Both the position numbers and the translations under genes were made by a program. A model generated the notes under the pieces. It was not told the DNA's origin. It did no database searches and was given only the letters and a program-made list of their open reading frames with translations. DNA of 64,000 nt from Coriolopsis trogii (taxonomy: Eukaryota > Basidiomycota > Agaricomycetes > Polyporales > Polyporaceae), in contig JAHYIO010000033.1 in NCBI GenBank assembly GCA_020543525.1, positions 2,108,001-2,172,000 of the forward strand, given 5' to 3'. Shown piece after piece: positions 33,253 to 46,374 of this stretch (position 1 is its first letter; each line of letters starts with the position of its first letter).

Positions 33253-34368
33253 ATGGTCAACTGGCTTTCCCTACTTGCGTCCATCGGGATGGCAGTTGGT
33301 CCGCCTCTCGTATATGCGGACCAAGCCTTCTCAATCGTGAAGAAACAGTGCGTATCACCAAAATTGTATTCCGTGGCGCGTCCCAATTGGAACCATCTAG
33401 GGACTCTACAGGATTCTCTCGAGATGTCTGCGCAATTCTGTGAGTGCTACATGCAGCAGGTGTACCCAATTACAATGCTGATGCTACAAGCAAGGCTTCT
33501 GGCGAACATCACTCGATGTTTCTTCTGGCTGGGCAACCGCTTCGAGCTGGCATTGCTCGTACAGTCCATCTTGATGATCTTTGCCCAGGTACTTACATAC
33601 TCACTCGCTCATCCATACCGTCGCTAACGCGACATGTGAAGTTGGCCCTCTTGTACATCTGCATACGCTTCCGCCCAAGACTGAGCCCAGAGAACTTGGG
33701 TGTCTCTACGCGACCATTCTCCTTCTGGCAATGGGCAAACTACACACAATACCTGGAGTTCCTGGCCGCTTTCATGTAAGTCCTCTCGAGGCGTCATTGC
33801 TTTTGACGTCCGGTGAATGTCACGATGCTGTGCAGACTCTGTCAAGCCATCCTATTCCTCATACTGGGTCGCTCCGACCTTTTCATCTCAGTCCTCGGCT
33901 TCTTAGCGCTTGGACTGGAGAGCACACTGCCCATCCCGCAACTGATCAGGTAAGGGCGCCGACGACCACGGCGGACATCTTGCTGAATCTACCCCGCAGC
34001 AACTACAAGCAGCGATCACTGTACGGGTTCCGCATGTCGACACTTATCGGTTGGTTCGGAGGTGACTCGTTCAAGTACGTGCATTGTTCGTGCTGCGCTG
34101 CCGCCTTCCCTCACTTCTATGCATCGAAACAGGACAGTGTACTTCTTCCTCCAGCAGTTGCCACTGCAATTTAAGATCTGCGCGATCTTCCAGTTGTCCA
34201 TAGACTGCGGTGAGCACAGTCCCGCTGTCTGCGCGCATGTATCATACTGACGTCGCGTCAATTCCAGCCATTGTTATTCAGCGGCTTGTATACGGCAATG
34301 CGCCGCCCGCGGCGACGTTGTTGGAAGATGATGACATTGAGCAGGCGCTGGCTCTTGGTGAGGATTAG
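33253..34368 (+). CDS. PQ-loop repeat membrane protein (SLC66A2/ANY1-like)
   Basis: This is a seven-helix PQ-loop protein of about 260 residues. The first PQ-loop region reads LVYADQAFSIVKKQDSTGFS, with a QDSTGFS turn formed by splicing to the ctag acceptor near 33401. The second is LPIPQLISNYKQRSLYGFR. The hydrophobic segments include LLIANITRCFFWLG, ALLVQSILMIFAQLALLYI and FLALGLEST. The order and the STLIGWFGGDSFKT segment fit PQLC1 (SLC66A2) and yeast ANY1/CFS1, Golgi/endosomal proteins linked to phospholipid flippase function. This subfamily assignment is moderate. Multiple introns; start ATG is at 33253, and the product ends DDIEQALALGED. Confidence 0.85.
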
Positions 34369-34695
34369 GGTGGACGATGCCGACGTTTGTATGCATGGAT
34401 TACTTGGGTACACTGTAGATTATACGGATACGTTGCGCTTGCGGACTGCGCAGATACATATTTTCTGAGGAACGAAGGAAGGGAGAGGCTCTCGAGAGCA
34501 CAAGGCAACGAGAGCGCGCGTGAGGCACAGGTGCTGTCCGAAAGCGGAAATGGACACACGTCAACTGCTCTCGCATCTTCATCCTCGTCTCGTCCTCACC
34601 CTCGCCCTTATAACCCTCCTCCACTCCCTTCTTGACCCACCGCCTGCTGCAGGACAGATCTGCGACGGGTTTCATTCTCCCCTCACGACACAACC
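34369..34695. other. Intergenic region, promoter of clathrin heavy chain
   Basis: 327 bp before the clathrin heavy chain start, with CT-rich sequence (cctcgcccttataaccctcc) including a TATAA-like box near 34607. No other feature was seen. Confidence 0.45.
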
Positions 34696-37600
34696 ATGGA
34701 TATTTCGAAGCCCATCGCCTTCTGCGAGCACCTCCAACTCTCTGCCATTGGTATCCAGCCGGCGTCCATCTCTTTTCAGGTCAGCTCTCTTCGTGCAGCA
34801 CTCCTGTGCGACGAGAAATGGCTTACATGTCATTTCTATTGCTCTCCTAGACTCTCACATTAGAGTCCGACCACTTCATTTGTGTACGAGAAAAGGTCAA
34901 CGAAGCGAACCAAGTCGTCATCGTCGACCTCGCCGATGCCAATAATGTTCTCCGGAGACCAATCACGGCCGACGCGGCCATCATGCACCCTCACCAGAAG
35001 ATTCTCGCTCTAAGAGGTATGTGATTCGTTGTTGTCGTGACGGAACATCCTCTGAGGCCTTCCCAGCCGGCCGTACGCTCCAGGTCTTCAACATCGAGAC
35101 CAAGCAGAAAGTCAAATCGCATGTCAACAACGAAGATATCACCTTCTGGAAATGGATTAGCGACTCGACCCTAGGCCTCGTCACCGAGACGGCTGTATAC
35201 CATTGGTCCATTACCGACACGACTTCCCCTCCGCAGAAGATCTTCGACCGTCATCCTACTCTCGTCGGCGCACAGATCATCAACTACCGCACGACTCCCG
35301 ATGAGAAGTGGCTCGTCTTGGTGGGTATATCAGGTAACACCGCCAACCCGTCCGCATTCAAGGTCAAGGGCTCCATCCAACTGTACAGTCGCGAACGCGG
35401 GGTCAGCCAGCCTATCGAGGGTCACGCTGCCGCGTTCGCGGAGATCAAGCTTGATGGCCACCAACACCCCACCAAGCTGTTCACGTTCTCTGTACGGACT
35501 GCCACGGGCGCAAAGGTGCGCGCATACCTGACTATAGCTCGTGCAGTGCACGTTGTTGATGCCAATGTGGACAGCTGCACATTGTCGAGATTGACCACCA
35601 AGCCCCAGACCCGCCGTTCACGAAGAAGGCTGTTGACGTCTACTTCCCTCCAGAGGCGACAAACGATTTCCCCGTCGCGATGCAGGTCTCCAAGAAACAT
35701 GGCATTGTCTACTTGGTCACGAAGTACGGTTTCATTCACCTCTACGACTTGGAGTCTGGCCAGTGCATCTACATGAACCGGATTTCCGGAGAGACCATCT
35801 TCGTGACTGCCGAGCACGAGGCGTCCAATGGTATCATCGGGGTCAACAAGAAGGGTCAAGTTCTGAGCGTCAGCGTGGATGAACAGACGGTCGTCCCTTA
35901 CATCCTCACCACGCTGAACAACACGGAGCTCGCGTTCAAGCTCGCTAGTCGCGGGGACTTGCCTGGCGCTGATGACCTCTATATCAAACAGTACCAACAA
36001 CTCTTCCAGAGTGGTCAGTACAGTGAGGCCGCTAAGATTGCCGCGAACTCTCCTCGGGTATATACATCTCGTTTGTTGTGAGGCCGCTGGTGCTAAATTT
36101 GGCTACCCAGGGTATTTTGCGTACAGCTCAAGTTATCGAGTCATTCAAGCAGGCTCCTGCACCGCCCGGTGGTCTCTCCCCCATCCTACAATATTTTGGC
36201 ATTTTGCTTGAGAAGGGAGAGCTCAACCAGCTCGAGTCTCTGGAGCTTGCGCGTCCTGTATTGGCACAGGGTCGCAAGCAGCTCCTCGAGAAGTGGCTGA
36301 AGGAGAACAAGCTCACTTGCAGCGAGGAGCTCGGTGATATCGTCCGACCACACGACATGACTCTGGCGCTCTCTGTCTACCTCCGTGCTAATGTTCCCAA
36401 CAAGGTTATTGCGTGTTTCGCGGAGACAGGACAAACTGAGAAGATTGTGTTGTATGCGAAGAAAACTGGCTACACTCCTGACTACGTTGGTCTCCTGCAG
36501 CACATCATGCGTGTGAACCCAGAGAAGGGCGCGGAATTCGCCACGCAGCTGGTGAAGGATGAGGCGGGACCTCTGGTTGATGTCGAGCGGGTATGTGTTG
36601 ATGTATACTCGCCCAGGAAGTTTGCGTACTGATTGATTTTCAGGTGGTCGACATTTTCATGTCTCAGAACATGATCCAGCCTGCGACGTCCTTCCTCTTG
36701 GAAGCTCTTAAGGACAACAAGCCCGAGCAGGCCCACTTGCAGACACGTCTACTCGAGATGAACTTGCTTCATGCCCCTCAGGTCGCAGATGCAATCCTCG
36801 TCAACCAGATTCTGACGCACTTCGACCACCCTCGCATTGCCAATTTGTGCGAGAAGGCTGGCCTCATGCAGCGAGTACGACGAATCGGTCCTTGTTATAC
36901 ATAATATGCTCATGAAAGTGCTTTCTTTGTTATTTTTTCCGGTAGGCGTTGGAGCTCTACGAGGACCTTGCGGACATCAAACGGGTTATCGTCCATGCGC
37001 AAGCGTTCCCTACAGAGGTATGACTATGCCTATGGATCCAGATTATTCAGCACTTATGTCCTATCCCCTGCAGTGGCTTGTCGATTACTTCAGTCGCCTC
37101 ACCACCGAACAGTCTTTCGCGTGCATGCAGGAGATGCTCAGGATCAACATCCGTCAGAACCTCCAGATTGTTGTACAGATCGCGACGAAGTACTCGGATA
37201 TCCTTGGTCCCGTCAAGTTGATTGAGATGTTCGAGTCGTTCAAGACGTACGAGGGTCTCTACTACTACCTTGGTTCCATCGTGAACCTTTCGCAAGATCC
37301 TGAGGTCCACTTCAAGTACATCCAGGCCGCGACTCGCACCGGTCAGATCCGTGAAGTCGAGCGCATCTGTCGAGAGAGCAACTACTACAACCCTGAGAAG
37401 GTCAAGAACTTCCTCAAGGAAGCCAAGCTCTCCGACCAACTTCCGCTCATCATCGTCTGCGATCGGTTCGACTTCGTCCACGATCTCGTCTTGTACCTCT
37501 ACCAGCGCGGTCTCATCAACTTTATCGAGGTCTACGTGACCCGCGTCAACTCCGTCCGCACGCCTCAGGTTATCGGTGGTCTGCTCGACGTTGACTGTGA

Positions 37601-40600
37601 CGAGACGACCATCAAGCAGCTCTTGGCTTCCGTTCCCGGCAACTTCCCTATTGACGAGCTAGTGGCCGAGGTCGAGAACAGGAATCGTCTCAAGCTCATC
37701 CTACCGTGGCTTGAAGCGCGCGTGCAGCAGGGGAGCCAGGACCCAGCGGTCTACAACGCATTGGCCAAGATCTACATTGACTCGAACAACAACCCAGAGC
37801 AGTTCCTTAAGGAGAACAATGTTAGTATTAGGGCCAAGTAAATGTCGTTGCCAGCGCTCACGGTGTCCTTTGCAGCTCTACGAGCCACTCGTGGTCGGCA
37901 AGTTCTGCGAGGCGCGGGATCCTTATCTTGCGTACATTGCCTACGCAAAGGGCTTCTGTGATGAGGAACTCATTCACATCACAAACGAGAACGCAATGTT
38001 CAAGCAGCAGGCCCGCTATCTTGTTCGCCGCCGTCAGCCGGATCTTTGGGCACAAGTCCTCACGTCGGAGAACATGTACCGCCGTCAACTCATTGACCAG
38101 ATTGTCGCGACTGCCCTGCCCGAGAGCACAGATCCTGATGACGTCTCGATCACTGTCAAGGCCTTTTTGACAGCAGATCTTCCTCTTGAGCTCATTGAGT
38201 TGCTCGAGAAGATCATCATCGAACCTTCTCCGTTCAGCGACAACCGCAACCTCCAAAACCTGCTCATGCTCACGGCCATCCGGGCCGACAAGGGTAAAGT
38301 CATCGGCTACATTGACAAGCTCCAGAACTACGATACCGCGGAGATCCCGAAGATTGCAATCGAGCATGGCTTGTATGAGGAAGCGTTCTTGATCTACAAG
38401 AAGTACGAGCAGCACGCTCAGGCAATCAACGTGCTCGTGGAACACATCGTTTCCCTCGACCGTGGTGTGGACTACGCCAACAAGGTCAACAAGCCCGAGG
38501 TTTGGAGTCGTCTGGCCAAAGCTCAACTCGACGGTCTCCGTATCAAGGATGCTATTGGTGAGTCAGTCAGTTCATGAGGCAAGGACATCACCCTGATTGT
38601 GTCGGCACAGACTCGTACATCAAGGCCGAGGACCCATCCAACTTCACTGAGGTCATTGAGATTGCGAGTCGCGCAGGCAAGTCGGACGATCTCGTCCGCT
38701 ACCTTCAAATGGCACGCAAGACGCTTCGTGAGCCGAAGATCGACACGGAACTCGCGTACGCGTACGCAAAGACGGATCGTCTTCATGACATGGAGGACTT
38801 CCTGTCTATGACGAACGTGGCCGACGTGCTGGAGGTGGGAGAGAAGTGTTTCGAGGATGAGTTGTACCAGGCTGCGAAGATCTTGTTCACGAGTATCTCC
38901 AACTGGGCACGTCTCGCAACCACCCTCATTTATCTCGGCGAGAACCAGGGTGCTGTTGAGAGCGCTCGAAAGGCCGGCAACACTCAGTGCGTGTCAGTAT
39001 GACTGCTTGTTGGCGTCTGCTCACGATACCTCTAGGGTGTGGAAGCAGGTTCACGCAGCTTGCGTTGAGAAGGGCGAGTTCCGCTTGGTAAGTTGTGTCT
39101 GGCATAGCTTAGAGCACTCGTCTCTGACAACTCCCCCATCAGGCGCAAATCTGTGGTCTCAACATAATCGTCCATGCCGTACGTTGTGACCGACTTTCAA
39201 TGATGCCCAGTGTATTGACCCTTTGTGCAGGAGGAGCTCCCTGCGCTCGTGCAATCGTACGAACGCCGCGGACACTTTGACGAGGTTTTGTCTCTTCTCG
39301 AAGCTGGTCTGAGCTTGGAGCGTGCGCACGTACGTATCCTACGTTTTCATCCCTGTATAACTTTGCTCATCATGTGCATAGATGGGTATATTCACGGAGC
39401 TCGCTATCCTATACAGCAAATACCGACCCGAGAAGCGTAAGTAGCTTTCCATTTCCATCAAGATACAGGCTCAGTGTCATTACTCGTAGTTATGGAACAC
39501 CTCAAGCTGTTCGTGTCGCGGATCAACATTCCCAAGGTCATCAAGGCTGCAGAGCGTGCGCACCTCTGGCCAGAGCTCGTCTTCCTCTACATCAAGTATG
39601 ATGAGTTTGTGAGTCAACTCATCGGTCCTGAAGTAGCTTGTCATTTCAACAACGATTGGCCTAGGATAATGCTGCTTTGGCTATGATCGAGCGATCGGCG
39701 GATGCATGGGAGCACAACCAGTTCAAGGATGTCGTCGTCCGCGTTGCAAACGTGGAGATGTGAGATTGTATGCCCACTTCCTCGCTATCATCGCTGACCC
39801 CTTCCTGTAGCTACTACAAGGCGCTCACCTTCTATCTTCAAGAGCAACCGACACTACTCACGGATCTCCTGTCGGTCATGATTCCTCGTATCGACCACGG
39901 GCGTGTTGTTCGCATGTTCCAACAAATCGATCACATTCCTCTCATCCGGTCATATCTCATCGCGGTGCAGCATGTGAGACTTATACCATCTGGCGTCCTC
40001 ATGCCAGCCTGATACTCATGCCCCTTCTAGCTCAACATTGAGGCGGTTAATGAGGCATACAACAACCTACTCATTGAGGAGGAGGACTACAAGACACTGC
40101 GGGACTCGATCGACAGTTTCGACAACTTCAACAACCTGAAGCTGGCTCGCGAGCTCGAGAAGCACCCACTTCTCGAGTTCCGCAGATTGGCCGCTCACCT
40201 CTACAAGGCGAGTGATCGCGTGGCCCCTTCGTACGGATCTGTGCTGAATCTCGCAACAGAAAAACGGAAAGTGGGAAGAGTCAATTGCGTTGTCCAAGCA
40301 AGACAAGCTATACAAGGACACCATCGTCACCGCGGCATCGTCAGCGTCTACCGAGATTGCGGAGGATCTCTTGTCTTACTTCGTCGACATTGGCAACAAG
40401 GAGTGCTTCGCCGCCACTCTGTACTGCTGCTTCGACCTGCTGCGTGCCGACATCGTGGAGGAGCTGTCGTGGCAACACGGTCTAAACGATTTCTACATGC
40501 CCTACAAAATCCAGCGGACACGAACACTCGTCGAGAAGGTACGATCACCTGTCTGAATGTTGGTGCAGGGCATATTGTGACATTCTTCCTCAGATCGCTC

Positions 40601-40860
40601 AACTGGAAAAGGAGGTCAAAGAACGGACGAAGAAGGAGTCCGAGAAGGAGCAGCAGGAGGCTGAAGTGCCCGTCATTCAGCCCGGCTTCGGTGGCCGGTT
40701 GATGTTGACGCAAGGCAACGGCTTCCCGGGGCAAGCACCACCTCCGATGATGCCGAATGGGACTGGGTTTGGCATGCCTCCTGTACGTCCGCTCTCCATG
40801 CATCCCCCAGCAGCGACTTATCCATTTTTCTAGATGATGACGGGCTTTGGCGGGTTCTGA
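34696..40860 (+). CDS. CHC1: Clathrin heavy chain
   Basis: This forms the triskelion legs of clathrin coats for endocytosis and Golgi-endosome traffic. The spliced product is about 1,680 residues, the usual length. The N-terminal seven-bladed propeller starts [20 protein letters not shown] and includes [17 protein letters not shown] and [15 protein letters not shown]. The linker and ankle follow ([14 protein letters not shown]). Repeated clathrin heavy-chain repeats fill the middle and C-terminal parts, for example [20 protein letters not shown] and [17 protein letters not shown]. The C-terminus has the trimerisation and Gly/Met-rich tail ending MMTGFGGF. About 15 or more short introns are present. 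One intron (40208-40259) starts with GC instead of GT. Start ATG is at 34696, stop TGA at 40858-40860. Confidence 0.97.
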
Positions 40861-41196
40861 TTCGGCTGACATCGGTATATTTGTATACTTGGACCTCTCG
40901 TAATGCGTGCATACATGACTGTTTTTGACTTTCGTTAATACCATCATCTTCCCCCATTGTTCCCTCATCCTGCCGTGCGTGAAAGTTGGTACGACTCTAT
41001 GGAGATTGCAGAGCATTGTGGAAAGCGGATGGATCAAAATACATTGCAAACTCCGTACAAACACAGAATGATCGTCAGTAAATGAGGGTATTAGCGAAAC
41101 CGTAAGGTAGCGACAGTATGCCGGTGCGAAGATGCGTATGATGAACAATAGATAGTACTTCAGAGATCGTGAGCGTCCGTATGTAGACGGCGTCGT
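40861..41196. other. Convergent 3' intergenic region
   Basis: 336 bp between the stop codons of clathrin heavy chain and RHO3. No gene or repeat was recognised. Confidence 0.5.
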
Positions 41197-42373
41197 CTAG
41201 ACAATGATACACCCACTGCGCCCGCTGCTATAACTGCCAGTACCCTTGGCGCGCGTACTTAAGGAGACCCGGGCAGATTCATAGAAGACCTCGTTCACGC
41301 CACGATTGTGCTTCGCACTGCATTCTGTAGAAGATTACATCAGCAGAAAGTTCGGGAGCAATGCTCGACAAAAAGTCATAAGGGCGACCTACCTAGATAC
41401 CTGGACGCTCGTATACGACGGGCAACAGCAAGGCCTTCTTCGTATTGCACAGTGTGGGTGCCATAACGAGCCAGCCTGACTTGTGTCTCCTGGTCTTCTC
41501 GGAGGTCGCACTTGAGAGCTGTCGATAATCCGACAGACACGTCAGGGACTGCATACGGGATGCTCCAGAACTAAGACATACCTACGAGAACAAGCTTGAC
41601 ATCCGACATTAACGTAGTTCGTCTATACATTAGAGGCAACGCACGTACCTTCACTCCTGGACAATACTCTAGTATCTCCGGTATCCACTGGTCGGAAGTC
41701 AGGGATCTGTTCTTCTCGATACATAATACACGTACCTTGCCCTCTACGTTCTCTAGTGATGTTGGGTTATCCACCTAGAGCCAGGAATTGACATATAGCT
41801 TCTGGAACGTCGTACAAGACTCACCGAGAAGCACAGCATAATAACATGGGTCTCCGCATAACTGAGTGACCGCAAGCGGTCGAACTCCTCCTGTCCTGTT
41901 CAGGAATTGGCTCAGGGCATATATGTAGTGTAGCCAGCATGACACGCACCTGCAGTGTCCCAGAGACTGAGCTCCACCAGCTGGTCTTCGACATAGATGT
42001 CATGCACATAGTTCTCGAACACCGTTGGCTCGCTAAACGCGCACTCCGTCAACAGTGAGCAACGAGCGGGGTGGAGACGTAGACGAGCATCATACGCACT
42101 ATACGGCGGAGAACCAGCCACGGGTGAAGACGTTCAATAGTGATGTCTTGCCTGCACGTCCGCATTCGTCAGTGACCTCCGAAGCAGTGGCTTGTCAAGG
42201 GCTACAAAGACATACCACACGCGCCGTCGCCACACACGACCACCTTCCGCTGAACCTATATGAGAGGATTGAATTGAACACCGTGCCTGACTGCATTGGA
42301 ATCTGGGCGGAAAACATACAGCCCTGGGGCGACCGAATGATGGCGTCATTCCAGATTTCTTGTACTTGGCCAT
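41197..42373 (-). CDS. RHO3: Rho-family small GTPase RHO3
   Basis: This membrane-anchored GTPase controls polarised exocytosis and actin (family knowledge). The spliced product is about 205 residues. G1 is split by an intron: CGDGACG then KTSLLNVFTRGW. The effector segment is AVYEPTVFENYVHDIYVEDQ; G3 is LWDTAGQEEFDRLRSLSY; G4 is ALKCDL; G5 is ECSAKHNRGVNEVF. The Rho insert region is present. The C-terminus is CIIV, a CAAX prenylation box. The segment NPTSLENVEGKWIPEILEYC and the long N-terminus (MAKYKKSGMTPSFGRPR) favour RHO3 over RHO1 or CDC42. Seven or so short introns. Start ATG at 42373, stop TAG at 41197-41199. Confidence 0.9.
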
Positions 42374-43084
42374 TGCGGTGGCAGGTATAGGACGCGACTC
42401 AACAGGGCAGAAGATGGAGGTGTATGTGCGAGAGGACGCGGTGCGGGGTATGATCGACGACGAGGGGGTATATGAGAGGACTGTGGGTGGACTGAGGGAC
42501 GATGGTCTCAATTCTGGAAAGTTTGCTCCCCACATACGAACACGTGAGGTCTCTTGACGCGTCGGCCAACAGCTCGTGCCCCATGACTTCACACCCGACC
42601 TCACTTCGCATTGCTACACACACCTGCCGCCTGCTAAAACTTCACTTTGTTTCATTTCAAGTATGCGATATATACATTGTAGCTACTCGAGTGGCGCGTG
42701 ATATTCGACATATGGGACGGGGAGGGAGAAGCGCGCATGAAGGAGGAGTCAAGACTCATTGCAGACGGTCGTGAAAAAACATTGAGTGCTGGGGAATGAT
42801 GGGGAAAAGAAGTGATGGTGATGGCACAGGGGATGGGATGACATGGAGATGGCGAGATTATACGAAGACGGAACGAGAGAGCGGGGACCAATGGACGCCT
42901 ATGAGCACAAGATGATACACAGCAGAGCAAATACACAGCACACGACCGTCGCCTGCTGCAAATTAAGTTACTTTCACAAAACTTCAAAATGAGTGGGGGA
43001 TGGGAAGAATGCAGTGCGGCCCTGGTCAGAGAGGACGAGGGGTAGGATCGAAGGCAGCGTTCACTCGCTTCTCAATGAGAGAGC
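42374..43084. promoter_or_regulatory. Intergenic region, promoter of RHO3
   Basis: 711 bp upstream of RHO3 (minus strand), also containing the 3' end of the next minus-strand gene. On the transcribed strand it is pyrimidine-rich with runs such as ccccatcattcccc. No gene was recognised; the short frames here have no family signature. Confidence 0.45.
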
Positions 43085-46000
43085 TTATATGGACAGGGAG
43101 GGAATAGATGAACTTGGGCCGGACGAGAAGCCGGTACGCTGAACCGCGTTCGTCGCCCGACTTTTGTGGTTCGGGTGGTGGTGGTGGCCCCGGTGGGGTT
43201 GGTGGTAACGGTACTGGCTCGTCTTCGCGACCAGCTTCCTCTTCATCATCGCCTTCTCCTTCTTGATCTCCTTCTTCGATTTGTTCGGATGCGCTTGGTA
43301 CGAAGAGCTTGCAGCCGGCACAAACGGTGAACCAAGAGCACCGTCGCGGGCGGGTAGCAAGGTAGGCGAGGATCCGTGCGAGCGACCCTTCCTTTTGCGA
43401 GCGGATGCGCGCGACATCTTGTCAAGACCGAGAGGGCGTGGCGGTGTGAAGAGTGCCATACCCCCCATCATAGCTCCGATGCCACGGTGGTACTGCAAAA
43501 CGCCCATCCCACCGTCAGAGACTGCCCCGTCCACACCGGACGCAGTCGCACTCTCGCGAGTGCGGCGGAACGTCGTCATGGGGATACGGTCCCAACGGGA
43601 AAGGTTGTGAAGATGAGGACTCGCACCCGACTTGATGGGACTGGACTCTGAAAGCAACCCTGGAATGTCCGTCTCGAAACCTTCAGTGGGGGGCTCAGAA
43701 TCGAGCAGTGAAGAATCGAGGACGTCATCGAGCTCGATAGCATCGGTGGATGAAACGTCGGAAGCGTACGACTGCTGTGAAAACTCCTGAGTTTCTTCAG
43801 CAGAAGACTCTGTCGTGAGAGATGGGCGCATGACAGCCATCGTCACGTCCTGTACAGCCTACGGTGAGACACATATGACAACAAGTACCGTCCAGAGGAC
43901 ATACCTCGGACGGAGTGAAGTCTTGCGATTCAGACTCAACAGGCTTAGGAACACGTACCGGTCGAGGGTAGAAGCTGGGGGCCTCGCAGCCCACACCGAC
44001 TACCGCAGCCCTCCTCGCCTGGACGTCCTCGACGACGAACTCGCCCATGACTGGAACGCCGTTTCCTCTCCTTCTGCTTGCCATCTTGTCGTTTTCGAGC
44101 CTCTCCATCTCAATATCCTCCAAATCGTCGATAGGCACCTTGCCTGCGAGGATGTCTGCTGGACTGGGTGCCGGTGGAGGCGAGCGATGCTGCGTCGTGA
44201 TGGAGGCGAGGGCAATACGCATGCTTGGGGACGCGTTAGCCGGAGGCGACGAAGGAGAAAGCGTTGAGAGCGGGTTGATCGCGGAAATAGTACTAGGCCA
44301 CTTGAACAGCATCATGGCACGAGGATTAGGGAGCCCGTCCGAATCAACGAGCTCGTCCTCAGTCGTGTCGCCATCGCTCTCCTGCAGCATAACCGTCCCG
44401 GCGTTGGAACCGTCCCAGGAGGCTGTATCCTCCGACCCTGAAAGAGTGTCCATCTCCTCATCCTCGTCAACCGCACCCAGACCGAACGAAAGGCCAAGCC
44501 CGTCGTTACTTCCATGACCGGCGAAGACATCCCAGCCGAAAGAGAGGTCCCCGAGGTCAACGCCAATCTCCAACTCCCCGTTTCCACGACGAAGCTGCAC
44601 GGACGGGTCGAAGTCCATCAAGAGCAATGCATCCTCTTCGTCTCCAGAGAAATTCCCGAGCTCAACGCCATCGTCAATGAAGGCGTTCAAGCTCGAGTGC
44701 TGGACCTCCGGGGAGGACCCGCCGGAATCGGAATCAAGGTTCGCAAAGAAAATATCGGCATCGAAGGAGGACTCTTCATCCTCCTCGTCGCTCCAACCGG
44801 TACCTGGGAACGACACGCCGATACGGCTGTGGGTCTCCTCGTCGTCGTCCATATCTGCGTCGCCAGCCGCGAGGAGCCCACCGCCTTCAACATCCGCCTC
44901 AGCATCCGCTTCTTCATCCTCCTCGCCATCATCTTCGTCGTCGCCATCCTCTGAGGAGTCTTCAGAAGTTGCACCGCTGTCTTCCGAAGACGTGTCCTCC
45001 TCCGCCTCGTCTCCTGCCCCGACAGACGTTTTCCGGGGTCTAATGTCTCCCCACCTGTTGTTTGCACGCTTCTTGGTGTGACCCACGTGACTAGGCAAGA
45101 GTTTGGTAGAGTTGAGGGGCCTTGCTCCTTCTTGGCGGGCGTCATAATGATTGCTTTCATCCTCGGTGTCCGAGTTGATGGACGAATCGGAATCGGACGA
45201 ACTTGAATGCGTCGATTCGCTCGCAGCAGGGACGAAGGTCGGATAGTCTGAGAGTGTACTATCGCTCAAGTCGGCAGTGAAAGTGTTTGCGACAGGCACA
45301 GGGGGTTGATAGGGCTTGCGCACCATCGCGGACGTCCCTGTCGTGCCTCTGGCCTTGTACTCCATGTCGTCTGCAGCCTGTCTTTTCTTGGTGCTGTTTC
45401 TGGCAGCAATGGCTTTTGGAGGTCGCCCCCTCCGCTTTGGAGGGGGAGCGACGACGGCTGAGGAAAGTGCGGCCTTGGAGGAGGACGGGACGGGGTCGTG
45501 ATGGCCGGACCCGAGATGGGCGCCTGCAGATGTTGAGGCATGAGTCGCGGGCGGCTTGCGTACCTTCGTAGATGGGGGTAATGTCAGCTTGATTTTGAGC
45601 GGACGCTTGCCTGCGGACGCGGGATGGGGGGCTGAGGGCAGTGAAGAGGGAGTAGAGGATGTAGAAGGGCGAGGAGCGGCAGAGGGGGTAGACTTTTTGG
45701 GGCACGTGCACTCGCTCTCGCAGACGGGGCAGATGTCGTCGAGGTCGTCGTCGTCTTCGTCCTGAAGAGCAGCCGGGTGATGAATTGGCTGGTGCGCGAT
45801 GTTCATGATATGGGCATGAGGCAGCGGCATTGAAGGAACTTGCTTCTTCTGGAGATCTGCAGAGGAGCGGAGTGAGGGAAACGTCGATCAGGATGGATGT
45901 ATGGGATGGAGGACGCAGAAGGAGGATGAGATGGAGAGACGCGTTGGGGACAAAAAGAATAGGGAAGGAGGATGCGAGGCTGGACCGGGAAGGAAGGACC

Positions 46001-46114
46001 GAGGCGGGGGAAATATGTTTCGGACGTCGGGTGAGGGTGGAGGGGTGGATGGAGACGAAAAGGGCGGAAGAAAAGATGAAGAGACATACGTTGGGAAGAT
46101 GATTTTTTTGCCAT
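43085..46114 (-). CDS. Large acidic, AT-hook-like protein of unknown function
   Basis: The product is about 930 residues. I place the start at the ATG at 46114: exon 1 (46114-46090) encodes MAKKSSSQ, and a 233-nt intron joins it in frame to HLQKKQVPSMPLPHAH. Without this exon, translation would start at MPLPHAH (45830). Near residue 45 an acidic stretch precedes a Cys motif, CPVCESECTCP (C-x2-C-x3-C-x-C). An AT-hook-like PPPKRRGRPPKA lies around residue 150. The middle is very rich in Asp, Glu and Ser, and the C-terminus is basic and His-rich (HRGHHHHPNHK). This suggests a nuclear chromatin- or DNA-associated protein, as inference only. One intron separates the main exon from the last exon (43846 onward). 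The stop is at 43085-43087. Confidence 0.72.
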
Positions 46115-46374
46115 TTTGCGATCTGAAGCATCTGAACGGTGGATAACGATCCAGGATGGCTGCGCGAGGGAGACGGGGGCGTCGAAGCGTATAAAGCTCC
46201 GGCGAGGGCGAGTGGTGGTCTGCAAGAACGGCAACGCGAGCCTTGACGAGCCTCGCAAGCAAGGCGCCCTCGCTTGTCCCCGCCGCTCCCCCGCTCCCCT
46301 CCTGCCTTTCTCGGCCGTCCATCACCCTCCCCAGCAATTCTCCTCGCCGCACATCATATCCCTCGCCGTCCGCC
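46115..46374. promoter_or_regulatory. Divergent promoter, AT-hook protein and BFR2
   Basis: 260 bp between divergent start codons at 46114 (minus) and 46375 (plus). The plus-strand side has a pyrimidine-rich leader (ctcccctcctgcctttctcg). A shared promoter is likely from the geometry alone. Confidence 0.5.

Noticed and set aside
45259..46131. 290-residue minus-strand open frame overlapping the AT-hook gene
   Set aside because: It is a frame-shifted reading of the same Pro/Ser-rich exon; the other frame has the Cys and AT-hook motifs and continues for 677 residues.
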